Below, piece by piece: positions 1 to 7,335 of a DNA stretch of 20,887 nt. The notes under the pieces are model-generated. The model saw only the letters and a list, made by a program, of their open reading frames with translations, was not told the DNA's origin and did not search any database. Source of the stretch: JADHLJ01 sp038118725 (GTDB lineage Bacteria; Pseudomonadota; Alphaproteobacteria; Thalassobaculales; Thalassobaculaceae); assembly GCA_038118725.1 (NCBI GenBank), contig JAYOIK010000081.1, forward strand, positions 1-20,887, in the 5' to 3' direction. Within the stretch, counting starts at the first letter, position 1. Each line of letters begins with the position of its first letter. The translations under genes were made by a program, and so were the position numbers.

Positions 1-75
1 GAGCCTCCGTTGCGGAACCCTCGCCCATGTCCCAATTAATCTGACGACGGACACCCCTGCTATCCGCCGCATCTG

Positions 76-846
76 ATGCTGCCGGAATGGCGCGGCGCCG
101 AGGTGGTTCCCTGGGCCGCCCGAGCCGAGAATGATTGGGTGCCGGACCTTGGCGAGCTACGCCGCCTGACGGCCAAGCCCACCGGACTGGTTATCACCAC
201 CTTTCCACAGAACCCGACGGGGTTCATGCCTGATGAGGCGTTCAACGCGGAGCTGCTGGAGATTATCGAGGCCAGCGGCGCAATCCTGGTGGCCGATGAA
301 ATCTACGCGGGCCTGCCGGCGGGTGCCGCGGACGGTCTAAGCAACCTCGCCGATCGCCATGACCGGGTGATCTCGCTGCACGGGCTTTCCAAGACCATGG
401 GCTTGCCGGGGCTGCGGCTCGGCTGGATGGCGGCGCGCGACCCGGCCTTGCTGGAGCCGATCCGGGAGGTCTGGACCCTTTTCAACGCCTATGTCCCGCC
501 GCCGGTGGACTTTCTCGCCAATCTCGCGCTGCGCCACGAAGACGCGATCCTGGCGCGCAACAGCCGGATCCTGGAAGTCGGCAAACGCGCGGCCGCGGAA
601 TTCATGACCCGCCACGGCAATTTCTTCGAATGGACCGAGCCGAGCGCCGGCGTGCTCTCCTTCCCACGCTGGACCGGCCCCGGCGGCACCAGCGCGCTCA
701 GCCAGCGACTGCTCAACGAGGCCAAACTGGTCTGCGCGCCGAGCCTGTGCTTCGATGCGGGCGACGATCACTTCCGGGTAGGCCTCGCCAGACACAGCCT
801 GCCGAAAGCGCTCCAACGGTTTGATGAATTCCTGGAAAGACTCTGA
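76..846 (+). CDS. PLP-dependent class I/II aminotransferase, N-terminally truncated
   Basis: This is the C-terminal two thirds of a fold-type I, PLP-dependent aminotransferase; the substrate cannot be told. Visible family motifs are FPQNPTG (about residues 43-49), VADEIYAGL around residue 75 with the cofactor-binding Asp and Tyr, and HGLSKTMGLPGLRLGW, where the Lys after LS is the Schiff-base lysine and the later Arg belongs to the carboxylate-binding region. The end, RVGLARHSLPKALQRF, is also typical. Full-length relatives run about 380-400 residues, whereas this frame gives 256 from the first ATG. In-frame sequence just before that ATG still looks homologous (CYPPHL), but TAA at 37-39 closes the frame. 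The ATG is therefore not the natural start; the 5' part lies outside the window, is frameshifted, or is lost. The stop lies 1 nt before the next gene. Confidence 0.8.
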   Translation: MLPEWRGAEVVPWAARAENDWVPDLGELRRLTAKPTGLVITTFPQNPTGFMPDEAFNAELLEIIEASGAILVADEIYAGLPAGAADGLSNLADRHDRVISLHGLSKTMGLPGLRLGWMAARDPALLEPIREVWTLFNAYVPPPVDFLANLALRHEDAILARNSRILEVGKRAAAEFMTRHGNFFEWTEPSAGVLSFPRWTGPGGTSALSQRLLNEAKLVCAPSLCFDAGDDHFRVGLARHSLPKALQRFDEFLERL

Positions 847-847
847 C

Positions 848-1471
848 ATGGCCGAGATCGAATATTTCTACGCCGCGCATTCCGCCTTCGCCTATCTCGG
901 CTCCAGGCGCTTCATGGAGATCGCGGCGGCGTCCGGACGCACGATCGCCCATAAGCCCTATGATCTGCGCGCCGGCATCGTCGGAGTCGGCTCCAAGACC
1001 ATCGGCGAGCGAACCGAAGGGCATCTGGAGTACTTCTTCGGACGCGAGGTCGAGCGCTGGTCCGAATTCCGGAACGCGCCGGTCAAGAAGCGCCTGCCGA
1101 CCCATCACCACAAATTCATTACCCCCTCCAACACCATGCTGATCGCCGGCCTGGTCAAGGGGATCAACATCGACGAACTCGCCCACGCCATGTTGGAGCA
1201 ACATTGGCGCGACGACGTGGATCTTGCGGACACCGAAACCTTGAAGTCCATCGCCCGGTCGGTCGATATCGAGCCCGAGCCCCTGTTGGCGATCAGCGAT
1301 TCCGCCGAAGTGCGCGCGATCTATGAAGCCAACACCAAGGAAGCGATTGAGCGATCGATCTTCGGCTCGCCCACCTACGGCGTCGACGGCGACCTTTTCT
1401 ACGGCCAGGACCGGCTTGAGATGGTTGAGCGGGCGTTAAGCAAGCCCTTCACGACCCGCTTGCCTGCATAA
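848..1471 (+). CDS. DsbA-family 2-hydroxychromene-2-carboxylate isomerase-like protein
   Basis: A 207-aa thioredoxin-fold protein of the DsbA/HCCA-isomerase family. Known members are glutathione-dependent isomerases, for example in naphthalene catabolism, but many homologues have unknown substrates. The N-terminus IEYFYAAHSAFAYLGSRRF matches the family's strand-helix start with Ser12 where HCCA isomerases place the GSH-activating serine; the usual following Pro is Ala here. The C-terminal FGSPTYGVDGDLFYGQDRLE carries the cis-Pro loop and the GQDRLE signature. Length is normal for the family. I chose the ATG at 848 because GGAAAGA lies at 834-841 and the protein aligns from there; an upstream start would overlap the aminotransferase. 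The spacing suggests co-transcription with that gene. The fold and family are clear, but the exact reaction is inferred. Confidence 0.85.
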   Translation: MAEIEYFYAAHSAFAYLGSRRFMEIAAASGRTIAHKPYDLRAGIVGVGSKTIGERTEGHLEYFFGREVERWSEFRNAPVKKRLPTHHHKFITPSNTMLIAGLVKGINIDELAHAMLEQHWRDDVDLADTETLKSIARSVDIEPEPLLAISDSAEVRAIYEANTKEAIERSIFGSPTYGVDGDLFYGQDRLEMVERALSKPFTTRLPA

Positions 1472-1610
1472 GCCAATACCAAAGCGCGAATGAGTCGGCT
1501 TCCGGCGGCCCGGGATTTCACCATCCAAATGAAGTTCAAGGCGTCGCCTCGGCACGATCCCGGCGCCTATCCGGATCTCGGCGATCCGTTAAATCGTGAT
1601 TAGTCGCCGG

Positions 1611-1979
1611 CTAATCGTCCAACTCGGGAAATCGGTGCACGATCCGTTCGGCCGAGGCATGAACACCATAGGTTTTCAGGGGAATCTTACCCGTCGCCCG
1701 GAAGCCGTGCTTGACGTTTGGCGGCATCGCCAAGGTCGTGCCGGGGCCGATCTCCACCGTCCCCTCGACACCCTCCATCCAGGCCACGCCGGTACCCTCC
1801 AAGACACTCACTACCTCCATGTAAGGATGAGAGTGAGTTCCCGTGGAGTATCCCGGCGGCGAGACCTGAACGCCGATCCGCACCGGCGTGGAGCCTTCGT
1901 CGTCGCCGACGATGGTCTGATAAGTCGCGCCATTGGGGAAAGACTGCTTGGACACGTCATCGAGCTTTATGATCGCCAC
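1611..1979 (-). CDS. Single-domain cupin protein
   Basis: A 122-aa cytoplasmic cupin. Motif 1 is intact (GYSTGTHSHPYMEVVSVLEG, with His49, His51 and Glu55), and motif 2 is GTTLAMPPNVKHGF with His91, so the classical 3-His/1-Glu metal site is present. Small cupins of this kind act as dioxygenases, isomerases or sugar/ligand-binding proteins; the sequence does not say which. The start is GTG at 1979, supported by a strong AGGAGGG at about 1984-1990. It lies directly downstream of the MFS permease on the same strand (about 60 nt apart), so the two may form one transcript. It is convergent with the isomerase gene. The stop codon sits in a short AT-rich inverted repeat (GATTAG/CTAATC, 1598-1616) that is too weak to call a terminator. 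Confidence 0.85.
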   Translation of the reverse strand: MAIIKLDDVSKQSFPNGATYQTIVGDDEGSTPVRIGVQVSPPGYSTGTHSHPYMEVVSVLEGTGVAWMEGVEGTVEIGPGTTLAMPPNVKHGFRATGKIPLKTYGVHASAERIVHRFPELDD

Positions 1980-2041
1980 GACACCCTCCTCGCCATGAAG
2001 CCGTCAAGGCAAAGGCTATCAGGTCATTCCGGGCCGCGCCA

Positions 2042-3289
2042 TCACACGTCGTCGCGGATGCCGTGCCAGATCTCTCGGCGCCAATGGATCGCGATGCCGA
2101 TACTGGCCAGCAAACCGCCGACGCTGTAGATCGACACGGTCATCGGGAAGCCGATGGCCTCGATAATCGCGCCGGCGCCCATCAATCCGATCGGCAGGCC
2201 GTAGACGGCGAGCATCCGCACCCCCATGACCAGGCCGCGATATCGCACTTCGGCGCTGGCCAGCAGAGTGACCGCCATGGCGATCATCGAGAGGCTCTGG
2301 ATATATCCGGTCAGGAACAGGAAGGCCTGACCGGCCAGTTTCGCCTCGACCATGCCGAAGCCGAACAAGGTCACATGCATCAGCCAGATATTGATGATCA
2401 TGAACCGCGCCGGCCGCCGCCAGCCACCAAGCATGGTCATGGTCAAGGAGCCGAGCAGCGCGCCGCCCGCGTAGGACGCGACTAGATGGCCGAGACCGTT
2501 CTCGTCGACCAGATAAATCTCCTTGGCGACATAGGGCAAGATACCGTGGGAGATCGGAAACACCGTCACATTGACCAAAAAGGCGAGCCACATGGCCGCC
2601 AGGATCATCGGCGTCGTCCAGACATAGCCGAACCCGCGTTTCATATCGCCCCAGGGAGAGGGTCTCGCACCGCCCTCGCCCGCGTTCGCGCCGCCGCGCA
2701 CCCTCGAAACCCCGAAGGTCAACAGAAAGCTCGAGACGTGAAACACCACGATCACCATATAGGCCGGCCCGATCCCGAATTGCGAGAACAGACCCGCGCC
2801 GATCAGCGCGCCGGCGATCCGCGCCGAATCCATCGTGGTTCTCGACACGCCCATGCCGCTCATCAGCAAACGCGAGGGCATGGTGTCGCCGATCAGGCCG
2901 TTTCGCATCACCAGGTCCGAGGGTCGGATTAGCCCGGCGAAAAACGCGATGATGAAAACATGCGTCGGCGTTAGGCTGTCGGTCACCGCGAAGCCGAGCA
3001 AAACCGCCGCCAGGATCGAGTACATCGCCCGCATCGCGCACAGCACTGTCCGCCGCCCCAAACGGTCGCCGAGCACACCCAGGATCGGCGCCACCAAGGT
3101 GCCGATGAACTGCATGGAGCCGAATATGGTCAACGCCAGCACCGACTCGGTTTCGACCAGAATGAACCAGCCGAGAATCAGCGTCTCCATCTCGAAGGCC
3201 CAGGAATTCAGCAGATCCGCCGGCCATTGAAAGCGAAAACTCTTCACCTCGAAGGGCGAGAACACGGAAGGTTTGGCGGGCTGAGACAC
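2042..3289 (-). CDS. MFS transporter
   Basis: An inner-membrane permease of the major facilitator superfamily, about 415 aa, with hydrophobic segments consistent with 12 helices. The cytoplasmic loop-2 motif is recognisable (GVLGDRLGRRTVLCAMRA) after TM2, and the N-terminus (FRFQWPADLLNSWAFEMETLILGWF) resembles the EntS-like MFS_3 efflux group. The substrate is unknown. The reading frame extends upstream to 3556, but that part would overlap the divergent NTF2-like gene and is not membrane-like. I chose GTG at 3289 as a reasonable start; GTG at 3262 is the alternative, and neither has a good Shine-Dalgarno site. It is followed by the small cupin gene on the same strand. The C-terminus RREIWHGIRDDV is ordinary. 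Confidence 0.85.
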   Translation of the reverse strand: MSQPAKPSVFSPFEVKSFRFQWPADLLNSWAFEMETLILGWFILVETESVLALTIFGSMQFIGTLVAPILGVLGDRLGRRTVLCAMRAMYSILAAVLLGFAVTDSLTPTHVFIIAFFAGLIRPSDLVMRNGLIGDTMPSRLLMSGMGVSRTTMDSARIAGALIGAGLFSQFGIGPAYMVIVVFHVSSFLLTFGVSRVRGGANAGEGGARPSPWGDMKRGFGYVWTTPMILAAMWLAFLVNVTVFPISHGILPYVAKEIYLVDENGLGHLVASYAGGALLGSLTMTMLGGWRRPARFMIINIWLMHVTLFGFGMVEAKLAGQAFLFLTGYIQSLSMIAMAVTLLASAEVRYRGLVMGVRMLAVYGLPIGLMGAGAIIEAIGFPMTVSIYSVGGLLASIGIAIHWRREIWHGIRDDV

Positions 3290-3401
3290 TGGGTAACCGG
3301 CTAGGGAGGACGAAGGCGCCACTTGAGCACGCTTTCGAGAGATCTCAAAGCCGCATAGACTGCGACGAGCGAACCAGGAACGGATTTGAAGGGATTTTTT
3401 G

Positions 3402-3782
3402 ATGGCACGCGAAGTCACCATGGCTCTCCTGGACGAGATACAGGACGGATTCAACCAGCACGATGTTGACGCGATCCTCTCGCACTTCACCGATGACGGT
3501 ATCTGGCTGATGGCCAGGGGGCCGGACGCGCCCGAGGGGCGTCGACTGACCGGCAAGGCCGCGATCGGCGAGGTCTTGCGCGGACGCTATGCCGAAATCC
3601 CGGACATGCGCTGGGAAGAAATGCGGCATTGGGTCGTCGATCAATCGAAGGCGATCTCGGAATGGGTCGTGCGCGGCACCCCGAAAGGCGGCGAGCCGTT
3701 CGAGTATACCGGCTGTGATCTTTGGGAGTTCCGCGACGGCTATGTCTCCAAGAAGGACACGTATTGGAAGTTTATCGGCTAG
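3402..3782 (+). CDS. NTF2-like / SnoaL-like domain protein
   Basis: A 126-aa protein with the cone-shaped NTF2-like fold (ketosteroid isomerase / SnoaL group). Recognisable elements are the N-terminal helix followed by FNQHDVDAILSHFTDDGIW, the GKAAIGEVLRGRYAEIPD helix, the strand pair ISEWVVRGTPKGGEPFEYTG and the closing GYVSKKDTYWKF. Proteins of this type bind small hydrophobic ligands as isomerases, cyclases, hydratases or scaffolds, and the exact activity cannot be assigned from sequence. Start: ATG at 3402, with AAGGGA at 3389-3394 at good spacing; an internal ATG at 3420 is the alternative. It is divergent from the MFS transporter, with about 110 bp between the chosen starts, which must hold both promoters. 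Confidence 0.8.
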   Translation: MAREVTMALLDEIQDGFNQHDVDAILSHFTDDGIWLMARGPDAPEGRRLTGKAAIGEVLRGRYAEIPDMRWEEMRHWVVDQSKAISEWVVRGTPKGGEPFEYTGCDLWEFRDGYVSKKDTYWKFIG

Positions 3783-3808
3783 TCGCGGCAAAAGACGGCG
3801 CGACGGAT

Positions 3809-3830
3809 AAGGGAGGCCCCGGCCTCTCTT
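3809..3830 (+). terminator. Putative terminator hairpin between convergent genes
   Basis: AAGGGAGGCC and GGCCTCTCTT form an almost perfect stem (one G-T wobble) with a tight loop, followed by a pyrimidine-rich stretch. It lies 27 nt after the NTF2-like stop and before the end of the convergent oxidoreductase gene. There is no clean T-run, so termination is inferred. Confidence 0.45.
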
Positions 3831-3858
3831 GTCCTCACCGGTAATCAGCGCGTCGACG

Positions 3859-4848
3859 TTAGGCTTCGAGCCGAATTACAACCTTGCCGACAACCTCCCG
3901 CCGACGCAGCATCTCGAAGCCCTCCAGCGTATCGGCGAAGGGGAGTTCGGCATGCACCCGGGGGCGAATCTTGCCGCTATCGGCGAGATCCCAGATCGCC
4001 TTGCGGTTCTCGCGACCGCGCTCGGGAAACCGGCGACCATACTCGCCAGCCCGCACGCCGACGATCGAGTATCCCTTGATCAGCGCGTGATTGGTCCGGG
4101 CCGTCGCGAAGCGCCCGGAGGTGAAGCCGATCACCAGCAGACGCCCGTCGAAATTGACGCAGCGGGTCGACTCATCGAACACATCGCCGCCGACCGGATC
4201 ATAGATCACGTCGGCGCCGCGCCCGTCGGTCAGCGCCTTGACTTGGTCCGCGAATCCGCCGGTGATATTGACCAGATGATCGGCGCCGTACTCGCCCAGC
4301 ACCTTGAGCTTGGCGTCGCTGGACGAGCTGGCGATCACCGTCGCGCCGAGGCTCTTGGCCAGATCCACCGTCGCCAGCCCGGTCCCGCCGCTGGCGCCGT
4401 GCACCAGCACGGTCTCGCCGGCTTGCAGATTGGCGCGCCGGACCAGCGAGACATAGGCGGTCAGATAGGCCGAGGGATAGGCCGCGGCCTCGGCGAGGCC
4501 GAGCGCGGCGGGAAGCGGCTCCAGGCTCGCCGCCTCGGCCAGCGCGTATTCCGCGAATGCCCCGTGCCGGATAGCGGCGACAACGTGGCTGCCGACCGCC
4601 GGCCCCCGGGCACCGTCGCCAAGCGCCACGACCTCTCCCACCAGATTCATGCCCGGTGTGAATGGCGGTTCCAACTTGAGCTGATACTTGCCCTGACAAA
4701 GCAGAATATCGACGAAATTCACGCTCGCCGCCGACACCCGGACCAATGCTTGGCCGGGTCCCGGTTCGGGCACGGGCATCTCGCGAATGCCGACGCCGGA
4801 AAGATCATCGGTGATGGCATCGCAAATCAAAGCGCGCATGGAGGTCAC
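3859..4848 (-). CDS. Zinc-independent MDR oxidoreductase, NADPH:quinone oxidoreductase-like
   Basis: A 329-aa medium-chain dehydrogenase/reductase of the quinone oxidoreductase branch. It starts with the GroES-like catalytic fold (VRVSAASVNFVDILLCQGKY, PPFTPGMNLVGEVVALG) and has the nucleotide-binding motif VLVHGASGGTGLATVDLAKS (about 147-166). The cysteine clusters of zinc alcohol dehydrogenases are absent, as expected for QOR-type enzymes. The C-terminal FADTLEGFEMLRRREVVGKVVI is the usual closing signature. Such enzymes reduce quinones, enones or enoyl substrates with NAD(P)H; the substrate is unknown. The start is most likely GTG at 4848 (GGAG six bases upstream), with ATG at 4839 as alternative. 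It lies 42 nt downstream of the D-2-hydroxyacid dehydrogenase gene on the same strand, so co-transcription is likely. Confidence 0.88.
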   Translation of the reverse strand: MTSMRALICDAITDDLSGVGIREMPVPEPGPGQALVRVSAASVNFVDILLCQGKYQLKLEPPFTPGMNLVGEVVALGDGARGPAVGSHVVAAIRHGAFAEYALAEAASLEPLPAALGLAEAAAYPSAYLTAYVSLVRRANLQAGETVLVHGASGGTGLATVDLAKSLGATVIASSSSDAKLKVLGEYGADHLVNITGGFADQVKALTDGRGADVIYDPVGGDVFDESTRCVNFDGRLLVIGFTSGRFATARTNHALIKGYSIVGVRAGEYGRRFPERGRENRKAIWDLADSGKIRPRVHAELPFADTLEGFEMLRRREVVGKVVIRLEA

Positions 4849-4890
4849 GACTGACTCCGCTATTCCAGGACGCCTAACCTTGTCCGTCTC

Positions 4891-5835
4891 CTAGATCTGA
4901 GGCGGCACCGGCGTGATGACCGGCTTGCCGTCGAAATAGGCGCGCAGATTGTCATAGACCAGATCCGCCATCGCCCGCCGGGTTTCGTGGGTCGAGCTGG
5001 CGATATGCGGGGTCAGCACCACGTTCTCCATGCCCATCAGTTCCGCGGGAACGGCAGGCTCGCCGTCGAAGACATCCAGGGCGGCGCCGGCGATACGCTC
5101 GTCCAGCAACGCCTTGACCATCGCGTCCTGGTCGATGATCGGGCCGCGCGCGGTGTTGACGATGAAACCGTCGGGGCCGAGCGCCTCGAGCACGGCGGCG
5201 CTGACCAACCCCCGGTTCGCCTCGCCGCCCTCGCAGGTCACCAGCAGGACATCCGCCACCTCGGCAAGCTCCACCGGTCCCGGATAGGAGCGGTAGGTCA
5301 TGTCACCCAGCGGCGCTATGTCGTGATAGCAGATCTGCATCCCGAACACCTCGGCCCGCCGGGCCACCGCCTTGCCGATCCGTCCGAGCCCGAGAATGCC
5401 GAGCCGCTTGCCGCGCACCGTGGTGCCGAGATCCATCCGCCCCTTCAGCCACTTGCCGTCGCGCAGGAACCGCTCGGCCTCGCTGGTCCGGCGCAGCAAG
5501 CTCAGGATCAGGGTCATCGCCAGATCCGCCACGTCGCCGGTCAGCACCTCCGGTGTATTGGTGACGATGACGCCGCGCTTCTGCGCCGCCACCACGTCGG
5601 TGGCATCGAAGCCGACACCGAAGGAGGCGATGATCTCCAGATTCTCCAGCCGGTTGATAAGCGCCGCGTCCGGCCCCTTGATGCCGCCGGCCAGGATACC
5701 CTTGATGCTCGGCCCGATCTCGGCGAGCTGTCTCTCTGGATCACTCGGCGCGGTGAAGTCGTGGACGGTGAATTCCTTGCTCAGCCGTTCGATCAGAAAC
5801 GGCGGAATTTGCGCGACTTGCAACAGATCAACCAT
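4891..5835 (-). CDS. D-isomer-specific 2-hydroxyacid dehydrogenase (glyoxylate/hydroxypyruvate reductase-like)
   Basis: A 314-aa NAD(P)-dependent dehydrogenase of the D-2-hydroxyacid family, which interconverts 2-oxoacids and D-2-hydroxyacids. The dinucleotide motif is GLGRIG (149-154). The catalytic triad is visible: Arg230 in VNTARGPIID, Glu259 in DVFDGEP and His277 in LTPHIASST. The substrate-binding loop FGVGFDATD (72-80) is also typical. Length is normal. Glyoxylate/hydroxypyruvate or another short 2-oxoacid is the likeliest substrate class, but cofactor and substrate are not proven. The ATG at 5835 is well supported by GAGGAGG seven bases upstream. It is the first gene of a likely two-gene unit with the MDR oxidoreductase and is divergent from the MaoC-type pair, with about 170 bp between them. 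Confidence 0.9.
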   Translation of the reverse strand: MVDLLQVAQIPPFLIERLSKEFTVHDFTAPSDPERQLAEIGPSIKGILAGGIKGPDAALINRLENLEIIASFGVGFDATDVVAAQKRGVIVTNTPEVLTGDVADLAMTLILSLLRRTSEAERFLRDGKWLKGRMDLGTTVRGKRLGILGLGRIGKAVARRAEVFGMQICYHDIAPLGDMTYRSYPGPVELAEVADVLLVTCEGGEANRGLVSAAVLEALGPDGFIVNTARGPIIDQDAMVKALLDERIAGAALDVFDGEPAVPAELMGMENVVLTPHIASSTHETRRAMADLVYDNLRAYFDGKPVITPVPPQI

Positions 5836-6008
5836 GGCGGGCCTCCTCGGGCGGGTAATCGTGATGTCAATGGTTTGGCACGAGCGGCGGGCCGGGGCAA
5901 GGAACCACGATCAACCTGATGATCGCCCCCGGGATTGCCGCGGCTTTGCCCGCGCGCTTACAATCGCCGCCAACCGATCGAACCAACGAAAGCAAGAGAG
6001 GAAAAGCC

Positions 6009-6494
6009 GTGGCTGACAGCATCACCATGCCGGTGGAGGAGACGCACATCATGATGTTCGCGCGCTCCATCGGTGACGACAACCCGGTCTATCAGAACGC
6101 CAAGGCCGCCGCCGATACCGAGGTTGGCCACGTGATCGCGCCGCCGACATTTCCGCGCGCCGTGGCCCAGTTCGATCCGGACTATCATCTTCGGCCGAAG
6201 ACCGACGTGAAGTGGTTCGGCTCGGGCAAGAACCCGACGGGCCTGACCGAACCGGCGAAGAGCACCGGCGGCCTGCATGCCGAGATGCATTTCGAGTATC
6301 ACCGCCATCCCAAGGCCGGTGACGTCCTGACCGTCACCACCCACGAGGGCGAGAAGTGGGAGAAGGAAAGCAAGCGCGCCGGCAAGCTGATGTTCTCCGA
6401 GACCATCCAGGAATACCGCGACCAGAACGGCGAGCTTGTCGTCACCGCCCGCTCGGTGGGCGTGAAGACCGAGCGTCCGGTCGAGCAGGGCTAA
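6009..6494 (+). CDS. FAS1-like / MaoC-type dehydratase, N-terminal-type subunit
   Basis: A 161-aa hot-dog-fold protein resembling the FAS1-like dehydratase domain that pairs with MaoC domains. Family features are IMMFARSIGDDNPVYQN near the N-terminus, IAPPTFPRAVAQFDPDYHL, and the HFEYHRHPKAGDVLTVTTHEGEKWEKESKRAGKLMFSE section. The catalytic Asp/His of the hydratase motif is expected in the partner, as in known heterodimeric enoyl-CoA hydratases. The open frame extends to 5919, but the start is GTG at 6009: GAGAGGA precedes it at good spacing and the conserved region begins just after. The next gene, the catalytic-type hot-dog subunit, starts 14 nt downstream, which supports a heteromer acting on an acyl-CoA. 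Confidence 0.82.
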   Translation: MADSITMPVEETHIMMFARSIGDDNPVYQNAKAAADTEVGHVIAPPTFPRAVAQFDPDYHLRPKTDVKWFGSGKNPTGLTEPAKSTGGLHAEMHFEYHRHPKAGDVLTVTTHEGEKWEKESKRAGKLMFSETIQEYRDQNGELVVTARSVGVKTERPVEQG

Positions 6495-6508
6495 GGGGAG
6501 AGACGATC

Positions 6509-6931
6509 ATGGCACTCAAGGCAAGCGCGCTTTCCGTCGGCGACACCCATAGCGAGGTCGTCGTCGACGATCTCACCCGCACCCAGTTGGTGATGTATGC
6601 CGGCACCTCCGGCGACTACAACCCGCTACACACGGACGATGTCTATACCCGCGAGGTGGCCGGTTATCCCGGCGTCTTCGCCCATGGCATGCTGTCCATG
6701 GGGCTGACCGGCAAGATGCTGACCAATTATGTCGGCGACGGGCGGCTGAAGAAGTTCGGCGTGCGGTTCACCAACCAGGTCTGGCCCGGCGATACCCTGA
6801 CCTCGACCGCCAAGGTGGTGGAGATCCGAGACGAGGACGGCGACAAGGTGGTCGATCTGGCGCTGGAGACGGTGAACCAGTACGGCAAGACCGTCGTCAC
6901 CGGCAGCGCCACCGCCAGGGTCGATCCCTGA
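6509..6931 (+). CDS. MaoC-like (R)-specific enoyl-CoA hydratase/dehydratase subunit
   Basis: A 140-aa MaoC-type hot-dog protein. The hydratase motif is complete: AGTSGDYNPLHTDDVYTREV with Asp36 and His41 as the expected catalytic pair, followed by GVFAHGMLSMG on the central helix and FTNQVWPGDTLTS on the strand. MaoC hydratases add water to trans-2-enoyl-CoA or catalyse the reverse dehydration. The ATG at 6509 has AGGGGAG at 6494-6500. The spacing of 14 nt from the FAS1-like gene indicates translation from one mRNA and a heterodimer in which this chain supplies the active site. The acyl substrate is unknown; an acyl-CoA dehydrogenase gene lies a few hundred bases away on the other strand. Confidence 0.9.
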   Translation: MALKASALSVGDTHSEVVVDDLTRTQLVMYAGTSGDYNPLHTDDVYTREVAGYPGVFAHGMLSMGLTGKMLTNYVGDGRLKKFGVRFTNQVWPGDTLTSTAKVVEIRDEDGDKVVDLALETVNQYGKTVVTGSATARVDP

Positions 6932-6951
6932 GGGGAGGTGTTCTCCAACCT

Positions 6952-6987
6952 AAAAAACTCTGTCATCCCAGCTTTCGCTGGGATGAC
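6952..6987 (-). repeat. Perfect GAAA-tetraloop hairpin plus T-run (REP-like element or terminator)
   Basis: GTCATCCCAGC (6962-6972) and its exact reverse complement (6977-6987) form an 11-bp stem. Read on the minus strand the loop is GAAA, a GNRA tetraloop, and six T follow after four bases (6957-6952). Read on the plus strand there is no T-run. This could terminate minus-strand transcripts arriving from the acyl-CoA dehydrogenase side, or be one copy of a dispersed palindrome. I saw no second copy in this window. Confidence 0.6.
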
Positions 6988-7060
6988 GAGTTATGAGGGG
7001 TTGCCAAAGTGACCGGTTGTTTCAGTGAAGGCGGTTGACAATGTGCAAGGGCCGCGTCCG

Positions 7061-7315
7061 ATGACGTCCACCCTTTCCCCCTCATCCGGATGGGGCCGCC
7101 TCGCGATCGTGGTTGGCGGAGGCTTGGTCACCTATCTGCTGCTGTTTGTTGCCCTGGACGAGCCTATCACCGCTTTCCTCGTCTGGATCGAGTTCCTCGC
7201 TCCCGCGGCGGGGTTGAGCGGTCTGTGGCTTGTCTTCGCCTCGCCGGTCCTGTTCATCCTCGCGGTATTCGCTTGCGGCTGGATTTCGGCGGGGTTCCAG
7301 CGGCGGGCGGATTAG
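7061..7315 (+). CDS. Small hypothetical membrane protein
   Basis: A possible 84-aa inner-membrane protein with no recognised family. It has hydrophobic stretches at about residues 13-32 (RLAIVVGGGLVTYLLLFVAL) and 54-76 (SGLWLVFASPVLFILAVFAC region), a short acidic link (DEP) and a basic tail (FQRRAD), giving two or three membrane segments. I chose ATG at 7061, with AAGGG nine bases upstream; an in-frame GTG at 7025 has no Shine-Dalgarno site. It is convergent with the acyl-CoA dehydrogenase, with stops 20 nt apart. The hydrophobic pattern argues for a real gene, but it could be a chance frame. Confidence 0.5.
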   Translation: MTSTLSPSSGWGRLAIVVGGGLVTYLLLFVALDEPITAFLVWIEFLAPAAGLSGLWLVFASPVLFILAVFACGWISAGFQRRAD

Positions 7316-7335
7316 AGCCTGGCGCCACCGCCCCC

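Noticed and set aside
1598..1616. GATTAG/CTAATC inverted repeat at the end of the cupin gene as a terminator
   Set aside because: The stem is only 6 bp and AT-rich, with no T-run on either strand.
3290..3556. Upstream extension of the MFS reading frame
   Set aside because: It is antisense to the NTF2-like gene, is not membrane-like, and is rich in Arg and Ser as expected for a shadow frame.
7035..7063. TTGACA at 7035-7040 as a -35 box
   Set aside because: No -10-like hexamer stands 16-18 bases downstream, and the hexamer overlaps the likely leader of the small membrane protein.
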